Of a stretch of DNA of 64,000 nt, positions 1-12,150 are shown piece by piece; the first letter of the stretch is position 1; the number at the start of each line of letters is the position of its first letter. Source of the DNA: Tetradesmus obliquus (Eukaryota > Chlorophyta > Chlorophyceae > Sphaeropleales > Scenedesmaceae). The position numbers and the translations under genes were made by a program. The notes below the pieces were generated by a model, which was not told where the DNA came from, ran no database searches, and was given only the letters and a program-made list of their open reading frames with translations. The DNA lies in contig CP126204.1 of assembly GCA_030272155.1 (NCBI GenBank), positions 4,517,501 to 4,581,500 of the forward strand, written 5' to 3'.

Positions 1-955
1 TGTGCGGGCGCTGCGTTCATGAATATTCATGAATGTGGCTGGGTGAGGTGTGTGCGCGCTGCGTTCATGAATATTCGTGAATGTGGCTGGGTGAGGTGTG
101 TGGGCGCTGTGTTCATAACTATTCATGAATGTGGCTGGGTGAGGTGTGTGGGCGCTGCGTTCATAAATATTCGTGAATGTGGCTGTTTGAGGTGTGTGGG
201 CGCTGCGTTCATGAATATTCGTGAATGTGGCTGGGTGAGGTGTGCGGGCGCTGCGTTCATGAATATTCATGAATGTGGCTGCGGGAGGTGTGCGGGCGCT
301 GCGTTCATGAATATTCATGAATGTGGCTGGGTGAGGTGTGTGGGCGCTGCGTTCATGAATATTCATGAATGTGGCTGCGGGAGGTGTGCGGGCGCTGCGT
401 TCATGAATATTCATGAATGTGGCTGGGTGAGGTGTGTGCGCGCTGCGTTCATGAATATTGATGAATGTGGCTGCGGGAGGTGTGCGGGCGCTGCGTTCAT
501 GAATATTCGTGAATGCGGCTGGGTGAGGTGTGTGGGCGCTGCGTTCACGAACATTTATGAATGTGGCTGGGTGAGGTGTGTGGGCGCTGCGTTCATGAAT
601 ATTCGTGAACGTGGCTGGGTGAGGTGTGCGGGCGCTGCGTTCATGAATATTCATGAACGTGCCTGCGGGAGGTGTGCGGGCGCTGCGTTCATGAATATTC
701 ATGAATGTGGCTGGGGGAGGTGTGCGGGCGCTTCATGAATATTCATGAACGTGGCTGGGTGAGGTGTGCATGCGCTGTATTTGGAAAATTTATGAATTTG
801 TCTGGGAGAGGTGTGCGGGCGCTGCGTTCATGAATAAACATGAATGTGTCTGGGTGAGGTGTGCGGGCGCTACGTTCATGAATATTCCTGAATGTGGCTG
901 GGTGAGGTGTGCGCGCGCTGACTTCATAAATGTGGCTAGGTGAGGTGTGCACGCT
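1..955. repeat. 48-bp minisatellite with an embedded 18-bp palindrome
   Basis: About 15 tight and 4-5 degenerate direct copies of a 48-bp unit. Each unit carries TTCATGAATATTCATGAA or a one-base variant; the consensus is a perfect palindrome. Because 48 is a multiple of three, one + frame stays open for 239 codons (19-738) as a 16-residue Cys-rich repeat beginning NIHECGWVRC. I read this as a by-product of the repeat length and not as a gene: the frame starts and ends inside the array and has no flanking exon signals. The last units (about 780-955) diverge. The array lies upstream of the first visible methyltransferase exon, so it may be part of a long intron of that gene. Confidence 0.9.
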
Positions 956-1360
956 TTGTTAGGATGCGATGCACCCGTATGTGTGCCAATTACGGTCATT
1001 GTCCGGGAATCTTTACTGCAGTATAGCTTTAATATTCATTGAAGCACTTCCCCACACTGCGCACGTGTATGCAACTATCTGACACAGCAGGGCGGGTGCT
1101 TGCAATCCCGTGCCACAGCTGCATGCACTGCTGTCGCATCACCCTGGCACGCAACACATAAAGCATAGCTCTGTGTAACATACTGCCTGGCAAAATACAA
1201 CGGTGCTGCATGCGCATATGCTTTGCAGGTTCATCGCATGGGAGCCAGTGCCGCAGTTCCGGGCGCTGCTGGCTCTCAACCTGGCCCGCAACACACAGCA
1301 CTCTGTTCTTCATACCGCCTGGCAAAATGCAACTGTGCTGCATGTGCATATGCTGTGCAG

Positions 1361-2487
1361 GGTGATTGCCTGGGAGCCAGTGCCGCAGTTCCGGGCGCTG
1401 CTGGCTCTCAACTTGGCACGCAATGGGCTGAGCCAGCTTGTGAGCGTGCGGCCGGCTGTTGTGGCGCACCCGCCCGGCATCAAGCAGGTGCGGCCCGGTG
1501 TGTTGTAAGGGGGAGGGGAGGGGTGTGGGAGTGGATGGCAGTGCAGGTGCAGTTTGCAGTGGCAGCCGGCTGTTGTGGCCCACCCGCCCGGCAGCAAGCA
1601 GGTGCGAGGATGGGAGGGGCGGGCAGGGGAGCCAGGGGGGTCGTGTTGCATGTATGTAGATGCACCCACCCACAGGGCTGCTACAAGTGCCCTGCAAGCA
1701 GCAACCCGTAGCTGCCAGCAACAACAACACACATCAGCCATCACCTGCTGCGGCTCCACCTTGTGAAATACTGGCTTGCTCACTGCATCAGCGGGTAGGC
1801 AGCTGTTGTGGCGCACCCGCCCGGCAGCAAGCAGGTGCGGCCATGTGCAGTGCAGAGGAGAAGCGAGGGAGGACAGGGCAGGGCAGGGGAGTCAAAGGGA
1901 TGCTGCTGCTACAGGTCTACTTGGCGCAGGCAAGGCAAGGTGTGCGTATCATCACATATGCTGGTGTTGCCAAGGGTCCTGCGCAGGCTGTGGTGGTAAC
2001 ACGTGGTGTTGCTGCTGAGGCTGCTGCTGCTGCTGCTGCTGCTGCAGGTGGTGGTGATACCCAACCGAGGCATCTGGGGCACTGCCGGCATCGGCGGCGC
2101 AAACGTGGACCTGAGCATACACGACAAGGCCAGCGGGCCGCCCCAGCAGGTGTGAAATTGGCTGCATAGGATGTCTTGGCGTTTTGCTGTCAGTCCTCAA
2201 AGGATTTGAGCATACACGACAAGGCCAGCGGGCCGCCACGGCAGGTGTGATACATGTGACTGCTTTAGAGGAAGTCTGTGTATTGTTGGTGGATACCAAT
2301 GCTGCAGTTGCTCAGGTATGTGCTTGCGTGTCTGTGTGCATACTTATGACATGCTCTTATGGTGAAGATGCGTTTGTCGAACAAGCAAGGAGAGCATGAT
2401 GGCTGCGCATGACTGAGCCAGCCGTCAAAACTTTGTTGGCATCAGTTCTGCTGCGTCCTTTGTGAGCCTGTGATGCGTGTGTGTAAC

Positions 2488-2522
<35 letters not shown>

Positions 2523-5500
2523 AGGTGGAGGTGGTGGCTGAGTCTCTGGATGAGATGCTGGCAGGGCAGCACGTGGACCTGCTCAAAGTGGTGAGCGGCG
2601 CAGGCCCCAAGACTGCAAAGGGAGGGGGCCATTGCTGTGTAGCCGCTGCTTGCTGAAAGAAAATATTGTGTGATGCTAACCGTGCCATCCACAGTACTGT
2701 GGCAGACTGGTCCTGCTAGTCCTGTGCATGCATGCAAATCCTGCAAACGCCGCATGATGCTGTTGTGTGTTGCGCTAGTCCTCTGTCAAGCGCTACGTTC
2801 CGTCTCTGGATGAGGTGCTGGCAGGGCAGCACGTGGACCTGCTCAAAGTGGTGAGAGAGGTGTCTTTGTGTCAGCTTGACTATGATTTCGTTGAATTTTG
2901 ATGCCCTACATAATCGTTTACTTCACAGTTGTTCAAAACTCAGTGATACTGGGCACAGGCGCGCAGTTGGCGGCTTAGCTGGCCTTAGCTGGCCGTAGCA
3001 CGGCTAGCTAACCCCTGCTAAGGCAGGCTAAACCTAGCAGGAGGGCCTGCATGCTGGTAGAGCTGAAGCTCAGTCCTGTAGCGGTTCCTGGCAAACACGT
3101 GCGACGGTGGCGTGACCGCTAAACCGCCGCGGCTGGCCCTGGTTTTGTGGGAATGCAATGTTACTAATACAAGTATGATGTACAACTGCTCAACATCCAG
3201 TGATAATGGAGTGCAAGGTGTGTTTTGCGCATAGCAGCGTCTCGGGCTCAATCCTGTGGCTGTGCCATGCAAACACATGTGACGGTGGCGTGACTCCTAA
3301 ACCGTTGCCGCTGGCCCTGGTTTTGTAGGAATGCAATGTTATTGATACAAGTATGATGAACAGCTGCTCAAAACTCAGTGACAATGGAGCGCAAAGTTTG
3401 TTTTAGGCGTGGGCAGCGTCTCAGGGTCAGTCCTGTGGCTGTGCCATGCAAACACATGTGACGGTGGCGTGACACCTAAACCGCTGCCTCTGGTTCTGGC
3501 TCTGTAGTAATTTTATTGATACACATATGATGTACTGCTGCTCAAAACAAAGTAATAGTGCAATAATTGATTTGGGCATGGGCAGCGTCTCAGGCTCAAT
3601 CCTGTGGCTGTGCCAGGCAAACACATGTGACGGTGGCGTGACCCCTAAACCGCTGCCGCTTGCCCTGGTATTGTGGGAGTGCAATGTTACTAACACAAGT
3701 ATGATGTACAGCTGCTCAGTGATAGTAGAGTGCACTGTTTGTTTTGGGCTTGGGCAGCATCTGAGGCTCAGTCCTGTGGCTGTGCCATGCAAACACATGT
3801 GACGGTGGCGTGACCCCTAAACCGCTGCCGCTAGCCCTGGTTTTGTAGGAAAACTATTGTAGTAATACAAGTATTATGTACGGTTGCTCAAACCCCAGTA
3901 ATTAAGGAGTGCAGAGTTTGTTTTGGGCATGGGCAGCGTCTCAGGCTCAGGCCTGTAGCGGTTGCAGGCAAGCACATGTGACAGTGGCGTGACCCCTAAA
4001 CCGCCGCGGCTGGCCCTGGTTTTGTGGGAATGCAATGTTACTAATACAAGTATGATGTACAACTGCTCAACATCCAGTGGTAATGGAGTGCAAGGTGTGT
4101 TTTGCGCATAGCAGCGTCTCGGGCTCAATCCTGTGGCTGTGCCATGCAAACACATGTGACGGTGGCGTGACCCCTAAACCGTTGCCGCTGGCCCTGGTTT
4201 CGTAAGAATGCAATGTTACTGATACAAGTATGATGAACAGCTGCTCAAAACTCAGTGACAATGGATGCAGAGTTTGTTTTAGGCGTGGGCAGCGTCTCAG
4301 GGTCAGGCCTGTAGCGGTTGCAGGCAAGCCCATGTGATAGCAGCGTCACCCCTAAACCGCTGCTTCCAGCCCTGACTTTGTACGAATGCAATGTTACTAA
4401 TGCAAGTATGAATCACAGCTGCTGAAAGCCCAGTAATAATGGAGTGCACGGTTTGTTTTGCGCATGGGCAGCGTCTCAGGCTCAGGCCTGTAGCGGTTGT
4501 TGGCAAGCCCATGTGATAGCGGCGTCACCCCTCAACCGCTGCTGCCGGCCCTGATTATGTAGGGATGCAATGTTACTAATGCAAGTATGAATGCAAGCTG
4601 CTGAAAGCCCAGTATTAATGGAGTGCACGGTTTGTTTTGGGCATGGGCAGCGTCTCAGGCTCAGGCCTGTAGCGGTTGTAGGCAAGCACATGTGACAATG
4701 GCGTCACCCCTAAACCGCTGCTGCCGGCCCTGATGTTGTAGGGATGGAATGTTACTACTGCAAGTATGAATCACAGCTGCTGAAAGCCCAGTAATGATGG
4801 AGTGCACGGTTTGTTTTGGGCATGGGCAGCGTCGCAGGCTCAGGCCTGTAGCGGTTGCAGGCAAGCACATGTTACAGCAGTGTCACCCCTAAACCGCTGC
4901 TTCCGGCCCTGATTTTGTAGGGATGCAATGTTACTAATGCAATTATGAATCACAGCTGCTGAAAGCCCAGTAATAATGGAGTGCACGGTTTGTTTTGCGC
5001 ATGGGCAGCGTCTCAGGCTCAGGCCTGTAGCGGTTGTTGGCAAGCACATGTGATAGCGGCGTCACCCCTCAACCGCTGCTGCCGGCCCTGATTTTGTAGG
5101 AATGCAATGTTACTAATGCAAGTATGAATGCAAGCTGCTGAAAGCCCAGTAATAATGGTGTGCGAAGGTCTGTTTTGGGCATGGGCAGCGTCTCAGGTTT
5201 GGTCCTGTAGCAGTTGCAGGCAAACAAATCCGACAGTGGTGTGACCCCTTAACCTCCGTTTCTGGCCCTGACATTGTAGGCAGTGTGACAATGTTGATAC
5301 AATTTTATTTCACAGCTGCCTCAAAACGCAGTGTTCATGCGATGATTTGCTCGTGCTGCTGCTGCTGGCACTGCTGCTGTCGCAGGATGTGGAGGGCTAC
5401 GAGCCGTCTGTGCTGGCTACTGCACAGGCGCTGCTGGCGGCCGGAGCAGTGGACAACGTTGTGCTGGAGTACTCGCCAGGCGTGTATGAGCGAAGCTCAC

Positions 5501-7863
5501 GGTGCGTGCTTCTTCTCCTGCTGCTGCCGCTGTTGATGTTATCTTGCTGCCATAGCTCAATGCGTTTTGTTGCAGCCCTCCTCTGGTGTGTATGAGTGCA
5601 GTTCACCCGCAACAGCAAAAACCTGCCGCGACAGAAGTTGCCGCTGACATCCTGCTGTTGCTGATCCTGCTGCTTGCTGTATATGCTGCATGTTGCTGCT
5701 TGTTTCCACTGCCGTCAGGTGGTCTGAGATGGACGTGCACCCGCGCATGCTGCTGGACTTGACCAAAGCAGGCTTCCGCCTGATGCACATGCCGGACACT
5801 TTCACTCGAGTCTGGTGGGACGGCAGGGCTGTTGCGGGCGCCATACCAAAACTGCGGGAGGTGACACCAACAAACCTGAAGTACGATTTGTGGGATGCAG
5901 CAATATACAGGTGTGGCACATAAAGGCAACCGGCTTGATTTGTCATTTGGCTTTTGTACAAGTTCTGTTACAATGACAGACACTTTGTTAGGAGGTGCTG
6001 CTTTCCTTCTGCAGAGTGTGTTGTGTTTAATGGGACGGCAGGGCTGTTGTTGCGGGCACCAATCCTAAGTTGCGGGAGGTGACGCCGACAAACTTGAAAT
6101 ACGATCTGTGGGATGCAGAAATGTACAGGTGAGGCAGATGGAACAACATGCTGTGTTCGTTGGTGTGAGGAGTAATTGCGTCTGGCTGTCACGCTCACAG
6201 CAGTTCCTTGAGAGGAAGTGCTGCCTCCCTTTTGTACAGCATGTTGTGTGGTGGGACGGCAGGGCTGTTGTGCGCGCCATCCCAAATGGGATCGGGAGGT
6301 GACGCAGACAAACTTGAAGTATGATCTGTGGGATGCTGCTGCGTACAGGTGTGGCACATAAAGGCAACCGGCTTGATCTGTCATTTAGTTTTCGAAAACA
6401 TTGTGTACAAGTGTTGTTACAATGGCAGACACCTTGTGAGGGGTGCTGCCTTCCTTCTGCAGCATGTGTTGTGTTTAGCCGGACGGCAGGGTTGCGGCGG
6501 CGCCATGCTCAAATTATGGCAGGTGACGCCGACAAATTTGAAGTATGCTCTATGGGATGCAGCTGCGTACAGGTGCGCTTGGCTTGTTTCTGATTACGTT
6601 TTGATCGCCTGTGAGATCCGCCTGAAGGACGACAGCGTTGGCGTGATGCTGTGGCACACGTTCTCTGCATAACAGCCGACCTGACAGCCTTGTAATAGTC
6701 TTTTTTGCATAACAGCCTTGTAACAGCTGCCATTTAACGGCAGTGGCAGCCGTAGGACAGGCTTCATTGCGGCAGGTGCCTTCGCACAGCTGAAGCCAAG
6801 TGACAGCTTGGAGCTTGAAGTACGATCTGTGGTTTGCAGCAACGCACAGCAGTGGTTTGCAAGGTGTTGTGCATGACTGCAGCCTCCATTGACCATTGCA
6901 GCATCTCCGGCGCTCCAAGTTCAATGTTGTTGCCAACTGCACAAAGTGTTGCCTGCTGTCGGAAGGTGATGCAACACAAATCCGCTCGTCTCAACATTTT
7001 GCCTGCCTGTCCATCGCTTGCTGCACTGCATGACAACACCAGCACGGGCGCCTTGGACCCCACTTCCAAGCCCTTCTGCCTTGCAATGGTGGCGCTGGGC
7101 CTCGACAACCAAGGCATTCCGGAGCGCCTGCAATCACTCATACCCTCTTTAACAAAGGCTATTGCCAAGCAGCATGCATAGATGCTAACAAGCCGCTGCC
7201 TCCTCCTTGCTGTGCACATAACACATTGGCCACCTCCTCAACCTGCCCCTGCCTATTCCTTCCCTTCTTGCCCTGGCATGCACAACAACACCGCAGCACG
7301 GGCGCCCTGGACCCCACTTCCAAGCCCTTCTGCCCTGCAATGGTGGCACTGGGCCTCGACAACCAAGGCATCCCGGAGCGCCTGCACCCCAAGTCCTTGC
7401 ACTCAGCGTTCGGCCACAACACCAACGTGTGGGCCACAAAGGACGCCAAGGTGAGCTGCAACATACCTGCTTGCAGCGTCGGCAGTGCACAGCTGTCCGC
7501 TGCTGTGAGTGGCTGCACCCCAGGTCTTTTCACTCATTCATTCATTCATTCACTGATCATCCGGCCACAACACTGATATGTGGGCCGCAAAGGACGCCAG
7601 GAAGCTTCCTTAAGGTGAGCTGCTGTGTACTGCTATGAGCGCCAGCACAGGATGTATGACCCCAAGTCCTTCCACTCAGCGTTCGGCCACAACACCAACG
7701 TGTGGGCCACTCGAGACGCCAAGGTGCGCTGCTGTTCTGCTGCTGCCTTCCCGCGTCAGCACTGCGCCCCTGTGTGAAGCCTGGACGGTGTGAGTCCCCG
7801 AGTAGGCACCAATGCCGAGGTGCAAACCCTCAAACATGCTGTTGCTGTTAGCACATACCCCTG

Positions 7864-7894
<31 letters not shown>

Positions 7895-9157
7895 CCGCTT
7901 GCATTCACCAGATTGCGGCCGAGCTGATACGCCCGCCAGAGGGCGTGATCCCCCTGAGCCAGCCGATTAACGCCAGCTGGTTCCCTCCCGCGTCGGTGAC
8001 GATGGGCCTGGGCGGGGTCAGCGTTGCGGCGTGTTGAATGACCTGAGTACTGCACTGTAGAAACTCTGGACTGACGCCGCTGCTGCTACTGCTGCTGCTG
8101 CTGCTGCTGCTGCTGTCCACTTTCTGTGCGTCAGATTGCCGCGGAGCTGATAGGCCCCCCAGAGGGTGTGATCCCCCTGAGCCAGCCCATCAACGCGAGC
8201 TGGTTCCCTCCCGAATCAGTGACGATGGGCCTGGGCGGGGTCAGCTGCCGCGATGTGGTGGACGATCTGAAGAGCAGCCTGTCCCTGAAGAGCAAGCGGG
8301 ACGTGGCGATCAGCATGACGGTGCTCATCGGCAGGCGCTGCAGGTGTGTGACTGTGTTGAAAGTATCTACATTGCCCGTTTGATTGCAGACTGCGTAGTT
8401 CGTTGGTTGTGCAGATTGGCATGGCACTGCAGGTGAGTGGGTGCCACAAGCGTAGGAGGGGTTATGGAGTTGTTGGTTTGGCGTGGTGGCCGCAGTATGC
8501 ACTCCTGCAGACACTGATGCTGCGAATCGTGTCGACATCGGCAGGTGCTGCAGGTGGGTGGCTGTATTGAAGGCGGCTGCATTGCCCAGTAAAGTGCATG
8601 CATAGCAGGCTGCGCTGCATGTGTTGTTGGGTATAGCACCTGCACTAGGTTTGCTTCCAAGCAGCGGCTGCTGCGTCATGCGTTGCCGCATGTGGCTTCA
8701 GTTGTGCTTTGAGGGTGGCACGAGGGGTTGCTGTGCCTGCAGCGCTGTTGCTCTTTAATGACCAGCAGCTGCAGCATGCATGCCACCAGCAACGCATGTC
8801 AGGCAACGGGGACTGCTGGCTCGGCATATGTCAGCAGCATGGCGTTGCAGCATGCATGGGCTAGTGTTCATGCAGGCTCTTGGCTGGTCCAGCTGCACAG
8901 TATCCTGCGGGGCCGTCAATGGAGCTGCTGACGCAATGTGGCCGAATGTACAGCAGCCACATGTGGCCTCTGGTGCTACGAGCCTGCGGAGGTGATGCTT
9001 CAGGTCATGCTTATTGAGAGTCTGCAACATTTGCGTGAGTAACGGTGTGCTGCTGCTGTTCTGCAGGTGCGTGGCTGCGCTGCCATGTAAGGAGTATGAG
9101 GCGGCAGCAGAGGCCTGCGCAAAAGAGGGCACCACGCCGTACGTGGACTTGCCCTGA
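1361..9157 (+). CDS. FkbM-family SAM-dependent methyltransferase (5' end missing)
   Basis: Proposed exons are <1361-1487, 2048-2149, 2525-2590, 5386-5501, 5719-5910, 7297-7450, 8135-8343 and 9067-9157 (TGA). All junction phases close. The translation shows typical FkbM blocks: RVIAWEPVPQFRALLALN, then NRGIWGTAGIGG, then LLKV joined across the long intron to DVEGYEPSVLATAQALL, then NVVLEYSPGVYER and KLREVTPTNLKYDLWDA. Members of the family transfer a methyl group from SAM, often to O-linked sugars; the substrate here cannot be told. The exon with the SAM-binding glycine motif should precede 1361 and was not found, so the 5' part is probably beyond the window start. Nearly every exon has one to four extra partial copies in the adjoining intron (1205-1300, 1560-1605, 1795-1845, 2205-2250, 2785-2850, 6031-6850, 7021-7150, 7540-7730, 7912-8035). 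Which copies are spliced in vivo is therefore uncertain. Confidence 0.85.
3010..5285. repeat. Satellite of about 178 bp filling one methyltransferase intron
   Basis: About 13 direct copies of a 175-180 bp unit. The marker GTGACCCCTAAACCGC (or a close variant) recurs near 3114, 3291, 3469, 3638, 3810, 3990, 4168, 4344, 4524, 4703, 4883, 5065 and 5240. The array makes up most of the intron between the exon ending ...LLKV (2590) and the exon starting DVEGYE (5386). Later copies (4300-5100) resemble one another more than the earlier ones do, which suggests separate rounds of expansion. Confidence 0.93.
5817..6850 (+). repeat. Five tandem copies of a methyltransferase exon end
   Basis: The segment starting GGGACGGCAGGGCTGTTG and ending at the exon end recurs with exon ends at 5910, 6128, 6348, 6572 and (degenerate) about 6850. 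Each copy encodes a version of VTPTNLKYDLWDA and the first four end in TACAG followed by a GT donor. Phase closure to the next exon at 7297 works with the first copy (end 5910). The other four are likely intronic relics or alternative donors. Confidence 0.85.
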
Positions 9158-9178
9158 CACGAGATGGCCGTTAGTCTT

Positions 9179-9183
9179 GTAAC
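9179..9183 (+). terminator. UGUAA polyadenylation motif
   Basis: TGTAA lies 22 nt after the methyltransferase stop codon; another is at 9242-9246. UGUAA is the usual poly(A) signal of chlorophycean algae. Assignment is by position and family knowledge only. Confidence 0.45.
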
Positions 9184-9980
9184 ACAACCAGACACAGCTA
9201 TTTATATGACGGTATTTAGCGTGAGAGTGGTGCAGCATTGGTGTAACAAATCGGCCGGTGCTGCAGCCGGTGCACCAACAGCTACAGCAGCAACAGCAGC
9301 AGCAGCAGCTATTGCTGGCGGTATGGGCCCCTCGGTTTTGGTAAAGTATGGTTGTTGCAAGTGTGTCGGATGTCAGCAGACAACAGCAGGGCACCTTGCT
9401 GCATCAGACAATCACCTCGAGGGAGCACCACTGGGTGCTTGTCCAAGGTCATCCTGTTGCATGCTGCTGCCATGAGCATCTGATTCAAAAGGTGTTTGAA
9501 TGAAAATTTGCGCATTCTATAATGCAACGACAGCGTTGCAGCGTCAGAGGTCATGCAACACTGCAAACACGCCGGTGTAACCAGAGCACGTGGCACCCGT
9601 ATCGGTGACAGTGCCGGGCACACGGCAATGCGGAAGTAGAAAGATTTATAGCAGGTGCAATACCTATACATCACACAGTGGCAGTCGTCAATCGCTGAAG
9701 GAGCAGCAGCACTTTAGGTCTAAGGCAGGCTTAAAAGCACGGTAGTGCAGCGCATCGGGCAGGCAGCACGGAAATTTATCCATACAACGTCTAACGACAT
9801 CTCGTGCCTATTGGATCATCTTAAATTGGAGCAGTGCCTGCATGGAGCCCTTGCTGGTAGGTCTACCCAAAGGCACCTGTCAGTGGTACTCTGCACATTG
9901 TGCTGTCCTAGCAATTCCTGACTTGGAACAGAATAATAAGAAAAACTAAATGCTCAGTTACGTTGCAGCTTCGATGCATC
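9184..9980. other. Intergenic / 3' untranslated stretch
   Basis: No exon-like coding block was recognised. There is a short (CAG)n run near 9286-9309 and a further TGTAA near 9573. It lies between two genes on the + strand and presumably holds the 3' UTR of the methyltransferase gene and the promoter of the F-box/LRR gene. Confidence 0.5.
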
Positions 9981-10485
9981 ATGCGGTCGGGTCCTGGCCC
10001 ATTGTCACCTGACAAGCTGGGTGCTGCTGCTGCTGCTGCCGCTGCCTTCCTTGCTGCCTTTCATTCACTGCAGCCACACCCTGCAGAGTTCAAGCATAGA
10101 CTGGCACTAGACCTTGCACTGCAGCATCCAGCACTCAGCACAGACCCCAGGATCCTGTGCAGAGCAGCACAGACATGCAAGGCCTGGCAGCAGGCAGTGC
10201 AGCAATGCAATGCCTGCAACACTGTTGTGGTGCTTGGCCCAGCAATATCGCTGCAGCAAGTGTGCAGCTTCAAGCGCTAGCTGTTCCGGCATCCCGGGCT
10301 GCTGAAAAGCTTGACAGCCAAGGTTTGTTATGTGCGTCACCAGGAGCACCACGCTGAAGCAGTGCAGGCACTGCTGCAGCAGGCGATGCAGCAAGCACTG
10401 TGGACGCCAGCAGCAGCAGCAGCAGCAGCACCACCACCAGCAGCAGGTAACAAAACACAACAAACAGATGGACAGCAGCTTCACC

Positions 10486-10527
<42 letters not shown>

Positions 10528-12075
10528 TGCGCATAGCCAGCTTCACCAGCAACCTACCTGGCGCACCAAGCATGCTTGCTGCTCTGTCAGGCCGCCACCT
10601 GACCCACCTGGACCTTCAGCTGCAATGTGGCAGCTGCAAAGCCTGCAAAGCCTGCAACACAGCAGATGGGCCGTGGCTGGCTGCTGCACTGCCGCAGCTG
10701 ACAGGCTTGCCGGAGCTTCATTTGAAAGCCTGCTGCTACATGTCTGGCAGCTGCCTTGTAGCCATCTCAAGCCTCACACGGCTGACTATGCTGGAGCTTG
10801 GCGGCGGCTTCACAAATATGCAGCACCCGCTCCAGCAGGCGCTGCAGCAGCAGCAGCTGCTGCGCGTCTTGCGCCTGCAGTATACCGAGGAGGAGCCAGC
10901 GCTTGACTTGTCACTGCTGACTCAGCTTGAAGAACTGGTGGCAGCGATACAGCCTGGGGGAACTGTGCTGCCGCCGCAGCTCAAGCGCTTGTGTGCATGG
11001 AACTGGAAGCCAATACAGGTGAGATGGGGTGCCTTCGAGCACCGCAGTTTCGTTTAATGCTTCTGGAGTCAACATTTGATAATTGGCGTGCAAGAGTGTG
11101 CATCGTGTTCAATGGTGTTCTCTCCCTTATCTGTTCTAAGCAAGATGGTGCCAGGACCCACATGTAGCTCTTCCCTGTCCATTATTGCAGGACCTGTCAG
11201 CACTGACACAGCTGCAGGACCTCACGGCAACCGTAGAGCCTGGGCAGAGTGTGCTGCCGCCGCAGCTACAGAGCTTGCGTGTGACGAACTCTGTGGATGG
11301 CCACATTCTGGCAGTACTCACACAGCTGCAGCAGCTGCGGCGGTTGCGCCTGAAGGTGTGCTTTGAAGAGCCGCAGCTGCTGCTGCGCCTGAAGCAGCTT
11401 CCAGGCTTGCAGCACTTGCATCTAGCGTATTGTGAGGTGCAGCATGCGGCAGGCACGGCAGCGGCCTGGGCGCAGCTGCCGCAGCTGAAGGCACTCAAAG
11501 TTACCTGGAGTGATGAGGAGGAAGAGGATCTTCCCGATGAGGAGGAGCTAGCAGTCATTTGGGCGGGTGCATTGGCATGCACTGGCTTGACACGGCTGTG
11601 GTTGAGTGCGCAGAACCCCTGGATTGACCCTGACAGTGTGGCTGTATGCTTCGGGCTGGCTCGGCTGACGGGGCTGCAGGAGCTGACCATCGGTTCCATA
11701 ACCTCACTGGCACCAGGCGATGCACGGGCGCTGACAGCGCTGACGGCACTCACGTACTTGTCGTTGAGTGGTGTGTTGTGTATTGATGATGCAGACATGG
11801 TCGTGCTGGCATACGGCTTGCCACAGCTGCGGCACTTGGAGCTGGCAGGGCTGGATTTTGAAGGCATTGCAGCCATGGCAGCAGTGGGGCGGCTGACACA
11901 GTTGACGCAGCTGTGCCTAACAAACACTGGCGGCCTGTCAGATGAGAGCCTCATGCAGCTCACCGGGTTGGTGCAGCTGCAGGTGCTGGACGAGCCCAAT
12001 CACTGCGATGGCGTGACAGCAGAGGGGGTGGACCTGCTGTGGGCGGCTGTGCGGAGGCAGCGGCAGCTGCTGTAG
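9981..12075 (+). CDS. F-box-like/leucine-rich-repeat protein with an in-frame TAG
   Basis: Exons are 9981-11018 and 11191-12075, joined in phase 0 (PIQ|DLSALTQLQDL). ATG 9981 is the first in-frame ATG. The N-terminal part has an F-box-like end (DPRILCRAAQTCKAWQQAV). The rest is leucine-rich repeats of the algal type (LTQLQDLTATVEPG, LPPQLQSLRV, LTGLQELTIGS). Such proteins usually act as substrate adaptors of SCF ubiquitin ligases. A TAG at 10278-10280 interrupts the frame between SFKR and LFRHPGLLKSLTAKV; coding character continues in the same frame on both sides, so a TGG-to-TAG change is likely. The gene is either a recent pseudogene, polymorphic, or the base is a sequencing error. Gln tracts around 10490-10530 come from CAG repeats. 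A TGTAA lies 70 nt past the final stop. Confidence 0.8.
11019..11190 (+). repeat. Introner-like element forming a complete intron
   Basis: This 172-bp intron begins GTGAGATGGGGTGCC and ends TTATTGCAG. Its start, middle and the block GTGCCAGGACCCACATGTA near its end recur in the same order at 62989-63182 and, as the end block only, at 62291-62331, inside introns of an unrelated gene. Sharing of full-length intron sequence between non-homologous genes is the definition of an introner. Confidence 0.7.
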
Positions 12076-12145
12076 CAGTGCCGTGATGGGGGCAGCTGGT
12101 GTAGCAGTGCTGTGTGTGCTGGAAGCAGAAGCTAAAGACGGAGTG

Positions 12146-12150
12146 TGTAA
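12146..12150 (+). terminator. UGUAA polyadenylation motif
   Basis: TGTAA 70 nt after the stop of the F-box/LRR gene; assigned by position and by the known algal signal. Confidence 0.4.

Noticed and set aside
19..738. 239-codon Cys-rich repeat ORF in the minisatellite
   Set aside because: The repeat unit is a multiple of three and lacks a stop in this frame, which explains the ORF; there is no start context, exon border or known repeat family.
10278..10280. TAG reassigned to an amino acid in this genome
   Set aside because: The second secreted-protein gene and the F-box/LRR gene themselves end in TAG, and other conserved genes have no in-frame TAG, so a changed code is not supported.
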